A stretch of 64,000 bases of DNA from Silene conica (GCA_029255685.2 CM055314.2:44722772-44786771), one strand, 5' to 3'. Positions 11,201 through 21,755 are shown, counted from the first letter of the stretch. Notes: generated by a model not told the origin, from the sequence alone. Program-made: numbers and translations.

Positions 11201-11437
11201 GGAAATCAAACACGGGTTTCAATTGTTCTTACAATACTTCAAATCTAAGCAAAATAAGTCAAAAACAAAGCTCCTTGATCATCCCGAGTGGAGCTACTCT
11301 TAGTTCCCATTGATCCATCATGCTTGTTTTTCCTTTCCCTTATCTTTGCTTTGATGCCCTAATTCAAGTAAGAAGAGCATTCACATCACAACTTGTATCA
11401 TAATACATTAGTTGAGATTAACATAAAATTGGGATAA
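8280..11437 (-). other. Non-coding internal region of copia C1 in place of pol
   Basis: There is no ORF with any retroelement domain in about 3.2 kb. The part next to the LTR (8280 to about 9300) is related to the 3' untranslated region of copias C2 and C4, with shared TCCTCGAGTGGCC and CTCCCACTCAATG blocks. The rest is AT-rich, without similarity that I can see to other parts of the window, and includes the tandem repeat at 10505-10690. Confidence 0.7.
10505..10690. repeat. Imperfect tandem repeat with CGTAGAT-TTATCCACAACC units
   Basis: About three degenerate units of roughly 55-65 bp share the words CATAAGG(C/T)GTAGATTTT, AAATCGTAGATC and ATCCACAAC(C/T)-TAATCTACCTT. The array lies in the non-coding part of copia C1. 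Confidence 0.6.
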
Positions 11438-11698
11438 TTATCGTACCAACTGGAAGAATTTTCCCAGCTTTGAGATCGCTGAGATACTTGGAACAGTTCC
11501 TCTTCCAATGTCCTTTGCCATTGCAAAAAAAGCACTTAGCTCCTTGATGAGGGCTCTTGTTGGAATTTGAGGTGCTTGCCTCAGAAGACACTTTCTTTGA
11601 ACCTTTGGAAGGTTGCTTCCCCTTTGCCTTACCCTTCCTTTTGAACTTTCCTTTGCCCTAAACATTAATGTTGAGCACATCCTTAGGGGGACTAACAT
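11438..11698 (-). pseudogene. Copia C1 zinc-knuckle segment of gag (frameshifted from gag)
   Basis: On the minus strand a CCHC knuckle (C-F-F-C-N-G-K-G-H-W-K-R-N-C, 11493-11534) is followed by a copia-like KAGK-x-LPVG motif. The main gag ORF ends in another frame at 11699, so a frameshift separates the two. The coding signal stops soon after the knuckle and no protease follows. Confidence 0.75.
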
Positions 11699-12313
11699 TT
11701 AGGCCCATATCCCTTTCACCTTGTGCAATTCATCAAGAGATATGTCTTGGTTCCTCATGTTGAAATTCACCCGGAATTGTACATAAGTTTTCGCCTTAGA
11801 CAAGGAGTGGAGGATTCTGTCAATCACAAGTTCCTTAGGAATGTCCACTTGATTCAACCTTAGGGTTTCTACATGCTCAATTAACTTGAGCACATGTGGG
11901 CTAACCTTTTGCCCCTCCTTAAGGTTGAGATCAAAGAAGGCCGATGCCGCCTCGTATTGGACAATTCTCGAAGCCTTCGAGAACATTGTCACAAGTCTGG
12001 AGAAGATCTCATAGGCCGTGCAAATCTTTATGGCACTCCTTTGGAGTTCTGGCTCCATCGAGAAGATCAAAACATTTTTGATTGCCGCAGATTCCTTTTG
12101 ATAAGTATCATAGGTACGCCTGGCTGCGGTGGTGGCATTATCTGCAGGTTCAGGAGGTGATTCTTCGATGAGGTATTCGGTCTTACCGTCACCTTGTGCC
12201 GCCAACAATAGTTGGGCATCCCAATCGGCAAAGTTTGCCCCATTCTTTTCTAACTTACAACGATCCATGAAGGAACGTAACCATGAAGTGTTTGTAGTAG
12301 TGGAAGCGGTCAT
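11699..12313 (-). CDS. Copia gag, UBN2-type capsid domain
   Basis: This 204-residue ORF starts MTASTTTNTSW at 12313. It has the copia gag layout: a KLEKNGANFADWDAQL motif near residue 20, the AIKNVLIFSMEPELQRS block, an EIFSRLVTMF segment, the KEGQKVSPHVLKLIEHVETL helix and RILHSLSKAKTYVQF. It would form the virus-like particle of C1. The end at 11699 is premature, because the zinc knuckle continues in another frame. Copies C2 and C4 encode related gags. Confidence 0.8.
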   Translation of the reverse strand: MTASTTTNTSWLRSFMDRCKLEKNGANFADWDAQLLLAAQGDGKTEYLIEESPPEPADNATTAARRTYDTYQKESAAIKNVLIFSMEPELQRSAIKICTAYEIFSRLVTMFSKASRIVQYEAASAFFDLNLKEGQKVSPHVLKLIEHVETLRLNQVDIPKELVIDRILHSLSKAKTYVQFRVNFNMRNQDISLDELHKVKGIWA

Positions 12314-13058
12314 GATTGATATTGATTTGAAGACTTAACTACAAAATTTTAAACATATGAAGAAATTAAATGCTAATCGTTTTAATTTTAACTTGTAAAC
12401 ATTTTTACTAAGTTGATGCATCTATAAAATGACCTCTATCCAATTTTATAAATGATTCCAAGACCCAAACCCATACTACCGAAATCGTGAACCACTGGAA
12501 CTCCGGCCCAATGATATGGTTTGGTGGGTTAAAATAAACCGGTTCTACCATAGAACTCTTGGTTGATGACAAATCATTATTTATTCATCTTAGCCCGGAA
12601 CACATAGACCACTGGTCCTCTACACTTCCGTTGACTACAAACCAAATTTCAATTGCATCGAGATGCGATCCGCCCACTGGACTGAATCCACCTCATCGCC
12701 CCACTTATCCTACGTAATGAGGTTCGTACTGCCCACTGGACTAGCACCACCCACGAAATAGAAGCTCATGGGTTCTACTATTTGGTAAGGCTAATTCTCA
12801 ATTGTTTTGTTTAATATAGAGGTCTTGTCAATTTTATTATCTATCTCCTTTAAGCGAATTAAATCGGTGAACTCGATAATTATAATTGACACGGTCGTTT
12901 CTAACGATCTAAACTAATATGCATGTTTATGGCGATTTGGCTATGCATGCAAACATATAAAAAATGCAAAAATAAAAGCAATAAAGTAATAAAATCCTAG
13001 TATGGCCTTCCTAGTAATAGTAAAAACTAATTAACTATTACAAATTCGGAAACCAACT
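12314..13058 (-). other. 5' untranslated leader of copia C1
   Basis: There is no ORF. The stretch contains at least four variants of CCACTGG(A/T) in 12480-12780, each next to short similar words (GAACCACTGGAACTCC, GACCACTGGTCC, GCCCACTGGACTGAATCC, GCCCACTGGACTAGCACC). The 5' LTR that should lie to the right has been removed or displaced by the F1 insertion. Confidence 0.55.
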
Positions 13059-14488
13059 TGATGCGTATGGTTGGTGATAATCAAATAAGACGATAAAAAA
13101 AAATACGTATGTTGCAGCGGAAATAATATACTTGTGAAATAATACGATTTGGAACAAATAAAGAACGAAAAATAACAAAGAATGATGAATGATGAACGAA
13201 TGGATGATCGGTGATGGTGACGTGGCTGGTGACGTGGACGGTGGTCACGACGGTCGTTGGTGATGATCTTGGACGGTGGTGATGTTCTTGATGGAAGATC
13301 GTTAATGACGTAGTGAGGCACAACACCCAATACTTGAAAGATTTATGAGACGATGTAATGAATGAATTTATGTATTTCGAATGATAGGATAATTGATTAA
13401 GTTCACACAGATACTCTCTCAATTATTTTGAAGCTCACACGTATACTTCGGGTTAAAGCTCACACAGATACTTTAGGGTTTTGTAAGTAAAACTTAACAT
13501 AGAGGTTTTTATTTTATAACTTGAATGAATTAAAACAATAACTAAGGATTCCTATTTATAGTAAGGTCATCCGTCACAAACCCGACTCAAATTAGGAAAC
13601 AACCAAGAAGCTACACGCTTCCCAATGTTAAGGCCAAAACCGTGTAACCCTCTTCACATTAGGGTTCCCTAATTCTATCTTATGGATTAAAATAATCCTT
13701 ATTTAAATCTAAAAGATAAAATAATAAAAGAAAAGATTAAGTTGTAACAAACTCTCTAACAACTTAATAACTAACTAATAACAAACTATAACTAATTTTT
13801 GTAACTAACTTGTAACAACCTAACAACCTTGTTGTAACAAACTAATAACAAACTTTAGTAAATAGTAAAATAAAATAAGATAATTAAAAACACAAACCCT
13901 AACACAAATAGAAACCCCAGACGTGTGGTCCCACACGTTGATCCGTGGCACACGTCCCAAGGGACCTTCCCTGAACCTTCTTTTGTTCTTTCAATACGTC
14001 TTCCCAAGCTAACTTAAAAATCCGTATTGAGCCCAATTCAAACTTTTTCAATTCTCTTTTGGGTCGTGGGTCACGACCTCGAACTCGTGCTAATGCTCCC
14101 GCATCATACTCTCTCGGTTTTTGAGAATTTGACCTCAAATTAAGATCGAGTACTCCGCACCTTGCTTTCGACAAACCCGCGCGTGACCGTACTAGTCCAT
14201 GGCCACCCACGCTTACTCTCCCGTGATGATCAAGTCCCTCCACATCTGTGCCCCTAGGCTCCTTGCGAGCTCCTGACTGAACCAACACCACGGTGCTAGC
14301 AACCCCGCGCTCTCCCAAACCATCCTTGCTCATGGCCCTCGACACCCCTCGGTCCACCAGACCCACGCAACTCCTTGTCAACTCCTCCCCGTTTGGCAAC
14401 CCTTCACAACCTCCATGACCTCCATGGATCTCCTCTAAGCCCGACCATGCTTCCAACCCTACGCTTCCAGTACTACCCCCGTCATCTT
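13059..14488 (-). mobile_element. F1 element fragment: 3' LTR (13059-14106) and end of internal region
   Basis: On the minus strand the internal sequence runs from 14488 into an F1-type LTR that begins TGATGCGGGAGC at 14106 and ends ATACGCATCA at 13059, 1048 bp. The LTR carries the threefold GAGCTT motif and the CCTATTTATAG (TATAAATAGG) promoter block at about 13551-13561. The internal part stops at copia C2 (14489). No 5' LTR is present. Confidence 0.85.
13899..14488 (-). pseudogene. F1 tail domain, N-terminally truncated, reading into the LTR
   Basis: The ORF on the minus strand is open from the C2 junction to 13899. It contains EIHGGHGGCEG, a GLVDRGVSR segment, LRSNSQK-P-REYDAG across the LTR boundary at 14106, and FELGSIRIFKLAWEDVL inside the LTR. 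It is about 90 percent identical by eye to the E1 tail. The protease and gag that should precede it are missing. No known domain is recognised. Confidence 0.8.
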
Positions 14489-15484
14489 TGAGGGGAATAT
14501 AGCATGTATTCGCCCTAAACTTGCAGGATTATAATGAAATTTACAGTTGTGAATATTGTCATAAGATAAATAAAAACATGAAAAAGAGTACAACCTTGGG
14601 CCCTTGCTTGAATAGGCCTAAGAACAGGAATTAAAGTAAATTCCCTCCTATAACTTGCACCCAAGACTTTGTTTGAGATGATGCCGCGTGTGCTAGAAAA
14701 TAACTCTCCAATTGCCTTGCAATATGGGGAGAGCCTTTGAGGTTTTAGATGTGAGATCTGAGTTTTGGGAGAAGAATGCTCTCAAAACCCTAATTGTGAG
14801 AATTATGATTCAACAGTTACTGACATAAGGAGAAGGACTCTCCTTATGTAGTGAATACATGGGTCGGCCGAATTGGATGGGTGAGAGTGGGCTTTCTCCA
14901 CTCTTACCTTATTCCTTTGCGTGATTCGACCCGATTTGCTAAATATTATTTGCGGGATTTTTAATTATAAATCGCATACGTGTTATCAGGTATTAATGCA
15001 GTCGATGTATTAATAATGGCCTGATAAAATTACGATATTGTATAATTACCCAAATTAATATAACTGTTTATATTAATACGCGAATACAATATTTAATTAA
15101 ATATAACTGCTTATATTTAATTTTACGAATTAAACATGTAATCCATATTAGCTAAAATTATTTAATCCGTATTAAATAATAATCTCAACATCTTATTGAC
15201 TAATTTAATAGTCAATACCTCTGACTAACTGTTTAGTCATATTCGGCATAAATGTGACTGTATTTTCATACCTTCACATCTCTCAAACGTGTCCTATAGG
15301 TGTGACGTATAGGGACCAGTTGATCACCTCCATCCGTATGACAATAACGTCAAACTTATCTAGCAAGCCAACCGTTATTGATAAACGTGGATCAACTGGT
15401 AATAATACTGAAGTATGCCCTAGTGATCCTTAAAGAGATTTAATAAGTCATTGTACTTAATTGTCAAGGACACCAGCCCCAACA
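14489..15484 (-). repeat. 3' LTR of copia C2, 996 bp
   Basis: On the minus strand the LTR starts TGTTGGGGCTGGTGTCC after a GACAAGTGGGAGAT PPT and ends TATATTCCCCTCA at 14489. It shares the hairpin and the CGTTATTGATAAACGTG block with the C4 LTRs but is clearly diverged from them. Confidence 0.85.
15315..15400 (-). promoter_or_regulatory. Conserved two-armed LTR hairpin (copia C2)
   Basis: The outer arms ACCAGTTGATC (15315-15325) and GATCAACTGGT (15390-15400) pair over 11 bp without mismatch. The inner arms CAATAACG (15342-15349) and CGTTATTG (15373-15380) pair over 8 bp. This is the most perfect copy of the structure. Confidence 0.72.
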
Positions 15485-16347
15485 ATCTCCCACTTGTCCG
15501 TACAAGGGTATGTGCAATGACGTTATCACACTACATGTGGAGGACACAAGGCTCCAACAAACTCCCACTTGTCCGTACAAGTGTAGGTGTGATAACCGAT
15601 TCTCATATCCTTTTAAAATTTTTCCCACTCAATGTAAGACAATTTGCAAATCCGCATTCGCAAAGGTCGTATCTCACAAGCGATCTGTATCAAGAGTGGT
15701 TTCCCCGACTAGAGAGTAACTTAACTGATAAAACGAATCTGTATTCGAGCATGGCCATGCATTTCAGTTACTACTCCTCGAGTGGCCCTGAGAAATGATA
15801 AAATCCTGATAAGGGTTTGGATATTTCCCTCAACTCGAATCCTGCCGATATCGCGCAACATTAAATAACCCAGAAAAAATCCTCTTGGCCCCTGTTACGA
15901 TGACCGTGGGAAAGAAACCAAAGTTACCCAAAATCTGCCTTAATCTCAAGAGACAGTTGAAAGTCAAAAGACTCGACTCTAAGGAACACTATGGAGGTCC
16001 TATCCACGACCTGGCACCCAATGTTATAAAACATTTAGGACTCCATAACGTTGTCACGGGGTGTCCTACGAGATATCCGTATAACTCGCCTTTGTGATTG
16101 GTCAGTCATCCGCGTGACTTATGGCTCGTTGAACCCACCATCAACCAACGTCACAAAATGATTACCTGAGTTATCAGCTCAAGTGGGTAATCAAGGACTA
16201 AAACGATGTAATGTTAATCAGTTCACTTTGTGGTGTTCAAAATTGGCGTACAATTCCACATGAAAAACAAAACATTATATATCATAACAATGAGGTTGAA
16301 TAGAGTACACGAGAAAATGAATTATTACAAGAATTCATAAAAGAGTA
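15485..16347 (-). other. 3' untranslated region of copia C2
   Basis: This non-coding stretch lies between the pol stop and the PPT. It is related over most of its length to 28669-29451 in C4, for example the CGATCTGTATCAAGAGTGGTTTCC and CCTCGAGTGGCCCTGAGAAAT words. Conservation between two diverged copias suggests it is a genuine element part, not an insertion. Confidence 0.7.
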
Positions 16348-17865
16348 CTACAACTTAGGAACACATCTAATTCCCATGGAATGAATGTGCCCTTTATGCT
16401 TATTACGTGGTAATGCTTTAGTGAGAGGATCAGCTATGTTGTCATCTGTAGCTATCTTATCAATAAATATCTCCTTTTACACGGACTCAGTTGTAGAATC
16501 TGCTGTAACACTCTGTTTAGAACTTTTCCAGCTGACAACAGCGCCATTAAGAGTAAAAACGAATCCAGGCTGAGATTTCGAGTCATCTCGATCCGTTTGG
16601 AAGCTAGCATCTGCGTAACCCGTGGCGCAAAGCGTTGAGTCGCCTCCATAAGTCAATCCCCAATCTTTAGTCCTCCGTAGGTACTTAAGAATGTTTTTCA
16701 CGGCCATCCAGTGTTGTTCACCTGGATGAGCTTGGAATCGACTAGTCATACTCAATGCATATGCAACGTCTGGACGTGTGCACATGGCATACATGATCGA
16801 TCCTATTGCCGAAGCATAAGGAATCCGACTCATGCGCTCTTTCTCTTCCAATGTCTTAGCTTCTTGAGACTTGCTCAAGTGAAGCCCAGTAGTCATAGGA
16901 AGGAACCCTTTCTTGGAGTTCGTCATGCTGAATCTCTCTAGAATCTTATCAATGTAAGACTCCTGACTGAGAGACAACATCCGTCGTGATCTATCCCTGT
17001 AGATACGGATGCCCAAAATTCTTTGTGCCTCTCCCAGATCTTTCATCTGGAAATGTTTTTTCAACCATGCTTTAACCGAAGAAAGGAGAGGTATGTCATT
17101 CCCAATCAAGAGTATGTCGTCGACATACAGTACTAGGAATACAATCTTGCTCCCGCTCGACTTGATATAGAGACATGGTTCCTCGACTGATCGAACGAAA
17201 CCATTCTCTTTTATCACTTGGTCGAAGCGATGATTCCAACTCCGCGATGCTTGCTTAAGTCCATAGATGGAACGCTTAAGCTTGCAAACTTTCTTAGGAT
17301 GTTCTGGATCAATAAAACCCTCGGGTTGTACCATGTAAAACTCTTCCTCCAAATAACCGTTTAAGAAGGCGGTTTTAACGTCCATTTGCCATATTTCATA
17401 GTCATGAAATGCGGCTATCGCTAAGATAATCCGAATGGAACGTAGCATGACTACGGGTGCAAAGATCTCATCGTAGTGCAAGCCTGGCACTTGGGTGAAA
17501 CCTTTAGCAACTAGTCTTGCCTTGTGGATATCTTGTTTACCTTCCACGGCATGCTTTATTTTGTAAAGCCATTTGCATTGAAGGGGGCGTACCTTTGCAG
17601 GTAGGTCCACAAGATCCCACACGTTGTTCTCATACATGGAGTCCATCTCGGATTGCATGGCTTCTAGCCATAGCTTTGAGTCAGAACTGGTCATGGCACC
17701 TTTATAGGTTGAGGGTTCATTACCCTCTAGGAGTAAGACGTCATCCTTATCATGTTGCTCGACCATACCAATGTATCTGTCCGGAGGAATGGAGACTCTT
17801 CCCGACCTCCTAGGTTCCTCAGGAATATCTACCGCAGCCTCGGTTGAAGGAACTGTTTCCTCCAA
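16348..17865 (-). pseudogene. Copia reverse transcriptase and damaged RNase H (C2)
   Basis: The RT part is open and complete-looking: KARLVAKGFTQ, FAPVVMLRSIRIILAIAA, QMDVKTAFLNG, SIYGLKQASRSWN and the catalytic YVDD in LVLYVDDILLIGND, then CTRPDVAYALS. RNase H begins with GYADASFQTDRDD but jumps from TTES to KEIFIDKIATDDN, with an in-frame stop at 16477-16479. About 65-70 residues present in C4, including the CDN motif, are deleted. The frame resumes after the stop and ends at 16348. RT would copy element RNA in the particle; the enzyme here is dead. This frame differs from that of the integrase. Confidence 0.9.
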
Positions 17866-18725
17866 TGGTTGCTCGTAGTTGGTTCTTGAACCTCCGATAA
17901 ATCGAAGGTTCTATTACTCGACTTGTTCTCGAGAAATCCTTTCTCAAGGAACGTCGCACTAGCCGCAACAAAAACACGTTGTTCGGTTGGCGAGTAGAAG
18001 TAATGACCAAAAGTTCCCTTTGGATAGCCTATAAAGTATGTCTTGACCGATCGCGGGCCGAGCTTATCCTCGTGTCTCCACTTGACATAAGCCTCGCAGC
18101 CCCAAACCCGAATAAAGGACAAGTTAGGGACCGTTCCCTTCCATAATTCGTATGGAGACTTGTCAACAGCTTTAGACGGACTTCGGTTAAGTATTAGAGC
18201 GGCCGACAAAAGAGCATAGCCCCACAATGAATCAGGCACAACGGTGTGACTCATCATGGATCAGACCATATCAAGTAAAGTCCGATTTCTCCGTTCGGAC
18301 ACACCATTTAATTGTGGTGTTCCAGGTGGAGTCAACTGTAGCACGATGCCACAGTCTTTAAGGTGTTGATCAAACTCGTGTGAAAGATACTCACCACCAC
18401 GATCAGAACGTAGTGCTTTAATCTTTCTTCCCAGCTGGTTCTGTACCCGATTCTGGTATTCTTTGAACTTGTCAAAGGATTCACTTTTATGCTTCATTAA
18501 GTAGACATAGCCATATCTACTCAAATCATCCGTGAAAGTGATGAAATACCTATAGCCTTCTCGTGCGTTGATCGACATAGGGCCACATACTTCCGTATGT
18601 ATGAGTCCTAATAGGTCGGCAGCGCGCAATCCAACACCTTTGAAGGAAATACGAGTCATCTTACCGATGAGACATGATTCACACGTGCCATATGATTCGA
18701 AATCAAAGGGCGAGATAGCTCCATT
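17829..18725 (-). pseudogene. Copia integrase (C2)
   Basis: Two open stretches in one frame (18261-18659 and 17829-18257) are separated by a TGA at 18258-18260. The catalytic core shows LGLIHTEVCGPMS, FTDDLSRYG, LRSDRGGEYLSHEF and GVSERRNRTLLDM. The first acidic catalytic residue is Glu here, where C4 has the usual Asp (HTDVCGP). A C-terminal WGCEAYVKWRHEDKLGPRS block follows. A frameshift near 17860 leads into RT. The CGA-to-TGA stop and the D-to-E change mark it as inactive. Confidence 0.88.
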
Positions 18726-19587
18726 CTATATGAGCTGTTTTACGCGTTTCTCATTTATGTGTCCCATACGACAATGCCATAGGTAAGTTTGATCTTTGTC
18801 ACCTACCTTTAATTTCTTATTATTCACATGTAATATTTCGGTGGTTTGATCTAAAACATAAATTCCATTCATGGAAACTGCCTTGCCATAAATCATATTG
18901 TGTAAGGAGAAAATACAGCTATTATTCTCTATTACAAATGAAAAACCGAGTTTGTCAAGCGCAAAGACTGAAATAATGTTTTTGGACGAACAAGGAACAT
19001 AATAACAGTTATATAAAGATAACTCGAATCCACTTGGAACCTGGATCACGTATGTTCCCCTCGAGATTGCGTGCTCCATTCCCGACACGCAGGTCAACCT
19101 CACCCTTGATTAGGGGTTCTTGGTTTCGGAGGCCCTGCACATGATTACATAGATGAGAACCACAACCAGTATCTAGTACCCAAGTTCCGTAACTTGCATG
19201 GTTAATCTCAATCATGTGAATAAAAGAAGAAGAAGACATACCAACAGGAGTAACACGGCCTGCCTTAATGTCCTCACGATACACGGGGCATGAGCGCCTC
19301 CAATGCCCAGTCTTGTGGCAACGGTGACATTCCATGCTAGTATCCCTGCTCTTTGTTTTGCCCTGTGAGTTGCTTGACTCACCTGGCCCACTCTTAGTAA
19401 ATCCTGACTTCTTAAACTTGGGCTTGCCTAGTGTTAGGTCGCCCTGAGCTTTAGCTTTGCCCTTACCCTTTCCCTTACTGGAAATCATGAGAACATCTTG
19501 CTTCACGCTCCCACTTAATTTCAGATCCTTCTCAGTCTGTACGAGAAGGGAGTGGAGCTCATGAGGAGTTTTCTTCATGTCGTTCAT
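18726..19587 (-). pseudogene. Copia gag C-terminus, zinc knuckle, protease and GAG-pre-integrase (C2)
   Basis: The 19009-19587 frame encodes the end of gag (HELHSLLVQTEKDLKLSGS), a Lys/Gly-rich linker, the knuckle C-H-R-C-H-K-T-G-H-W-R-R-S-C and the protease motif WVLDTGCGSHLCN. A frameshift near 19050 leads to the 18726-19103 frame, with FELSLYNCYYVP, KNIISV and the GAG-pre-integrase LWHCRMGHINEKRV. That frame stops at TAG where C4 has CAG. The gag start is lost at the junction with the F1 fragment. Confidence 0.88.
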
Positions 19588-19591
19588 GTAA

Positions 19592-20421
19592 ATGAATTCA
19601 TAGTCCTAGTAGAATTAGGAATCCTAAGTGTTGTAGGATTCATAGTCCTAATAGAATTAGGAGTCTTAGTTATTGTAGGATTCATAATCCTAATAGGATT
19701 AGATGTCCTAGTATTTATAGGATTCACAATCCTAGTAGAATAAGGAATCTTACTAGTGATAGGATTCATAGTTTGTGTAGGAATAGAAGTCTTAATCCTA
19801 GTCAAACTATTTGTTTGAACCTAGGTAGGATTAGGGTTTTCTAATTAGATTAAATTAAGGTATTCTAACCTTAATAAGAGTAGGATAGTAGGGCTGATCG
19901 TCCACCCTATAAATAGGGGGCAGCCATGTAGTTTTAAAATTCATTCAATTATCAAATTATAAACAAATTTTCTTGTTAAGTTTATCTTACAAAAAAACCC
20001 TAAAGTATCTGTGTGAGCTTTAAAACCCGAAGTATCTGTGTGAGCTTCAAAATAATTGATAGAATATCTGTGTGAGTTTGATCAATTATCCTATCCATCG
20101 ACATACATAAATCATTCATCAAATCGTTTCACAAATCTTTCAAGTATTAAGTGCTGTGCCTTATTACGTCATCAAGATTCATCAAGAACATCAAAGAAAC
20201 ACCAAGAACGACACCACCGTCCGCCGTTGACCACCACGTCGACCACCAGGCCACGTCACCACCGTCGGTCACCATCAATCGTTCATTCTTTCAACTTTCT
20301 TGGTTACTTTTTCGTTCTTATTTCGTTCAAGATTGTAATATTTTATTAGTATTTTTATTCCGCTGCAACATCCGTATTTTTGTTGATTATTTTTATTGAT
20401 TATCACCCCAAATACGCATCA
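19592..20421 (+). mobile_element. F1-related LTR fragment, mosaic of E3-like and E1-like parts
   Basis: The left part (19596-19810) is a degenerate tandem array of a ~43-bp unit with GGATTCATAGTCCTA, matching the reverse complement of the E3 LTR array. The right part has the F1 TATA block (CCTATAAATAGG), the threefold GTATCTGTGTGAGCTT motif and the CACCCCAAATACGCATCA end. The 5' terminus is missing and no PBS follows; Helitron sequence starts at 20422. Confidence 0.75.
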
Positions 20422-20579
20422 GGTTAATTACTTGATCCCTAATTTAATTTTTAATACAAATACAAAATTTTCATTTAATGGCAGGAAAACTATTTACTGT
20501 AATAACATTTATTTAATTTTCTATTTTAGTATATTACTTATGTAAAAAAAAAAATGTCGTAAATTTTTCTAATTTTCAG

Positions 20580-21660
20580 GTAAAGCATTTCAACAATTCA
20601 TTGCTGATGGTTGGACCATGATAGAGTCTGATCGTCTGAAGTATATCCATTTCAACCAACCAAAGTTGCGTTCCGAAAATTTCAAGAATCTAGCAAATGC
20701 TGCTGCATTAGGACAAACCGACCCGTCAACCGCTGGTGTTCGCTTCATTGTCCCTTCGTCTTTCGTTGGTGGTAAGGGTTACATGCGAGAAACATATCAA
20801 GATACAATGACCATTTGCAGGTGGTGTGGGTATCCTGATTTGTTTATTACCTTCACGTGCAACCCGAAATGGCCTGAAATTACTAGGTTTGTTCAAAAAA
20901 GAGGACTACGGCCGGAGGACAGACCTGATATAGTCAGTCGAGTATCTAAGTTGAAACTATACGAGCTCATGAGAGACTTCAGAGAACTACATATTTTTGG
21001 ACGGACAAGGGTAGGTGAATTTATCATCCCAGTTATTATACGTTTGAAACCATCATCTATAGTCTATAATCATTTTTTTAATGCAATTAATTAACTCTAT
21101 GTAATACTGACTTCTGTTTTCTTACGTTTTTCTTTTTCAGTTGTTTATACTATTGAATTCCAAAAACGTGGCCTTCCTCATGCTCATATTTTGCTATTTT
21201 TACAAAGGGATGACAAGTTCCCTGAAGCCATCGATGTTGACCGTATTATAAGTGCTGAAATTCCAGACCCCCTTGAAAACCCGGCCCTTTATGCGGCTGT
21301 GAAAATTGTATGATTCATGGTCCACGTGGAGAACTTAACCCAGATTCACCGTGCATGATTGATGGTATTTGCTCCAGAAAATTTCCAAAGAAGTTTAATG
21401 AGAGAACTGCTGTAGATGGTGACGGTTATCCAATTTATATGAGAAGGGACAATGGAAGAACAATTGATAAAAATGGTAAACGAATTCACAACGGATATGT
21501 TGTTCCATACAATGCAGATCTGTTGTTGAAATATCGTGCTCACATAAATGTTGAATGGTGCAATCAAGCGAGATCGATCAAGTACTTATTCAAGTACATT
21601 AATAAAGGATACGACCGTGTCACTTTTAGTGCAACTCGCACCAACCATGGTACTAAATTA
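20580..21660 (+). pseudogene. Helitron Rep (Helitron-like N and HUH nuclease)
   Basis: An exon from a CAG acceptor at 20577-20579 encodes QQFIADGWTMIESDRL and the Helitron-like N region through TFTCNPKWPEI. After a short intron-like gap, a second piece (about 21140-21305) carries the nuclease motif GLPHAHILLF with its two histidines. A one-base loss near 21305 shifts the frame. The ORF at 21310 continues with [20 protein letters not shown] and the [13 protein letters not shown] motif expected to carry the catalytic tyrosine. A GT donor lies near 21650. I infer the exon boundaries only approximately. Confidence 0.82.
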
Positions 21661-21755
21661 CATCTAATTAACTTCTGCTTCATATTTTCTCACTTACTAA
21701 TTTTCGAAATTATATCTAATATTTTCTGATTTTTATTTTCATCTTTTTTTAATAG

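Larger units (their letters stand above)
7004..13058 (-). mobile_element. Ty1/copia retrotransposon C1, non-autonomous (gag only)
   Basis: On the minus strand, leader, gag, zinc knuckle, ~3.2 kb of non-coding DNA, a PPT and the 3' LTR follow in order. No integrase, RT or RNase H can be found between 8280 and 11437. The 5' LTR is missing because an F1 element joins at 13059. The ~1 kb next to the LTR (8280-9300) resembles the 3' untranslated regions of the pol-bearing copias at 15485 and 28669. C1 therefore looks like a derivative in which pol was replaced by unrelated sequence. Confidence 0.8.
14489..19591 (-). mobile_element. Ty1/copia retrotransposon C2, 5'-truncated, decayed pol
   Basis: A 3' LTR (14489-15484), a 3' untranslated region and pol-gag read on the minus strand. 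The order gag end, zinc knuckle, protease, integrase, RT, RNase H is copia type. Homology to C4 stops abruptly at 19591, where the F1 LTR fragment begins, so the gag N-terminus, leader and 5' LTR are missing. Pol carries stops, two frameshifts and an RNase H deletion. Confidence 0.88.
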
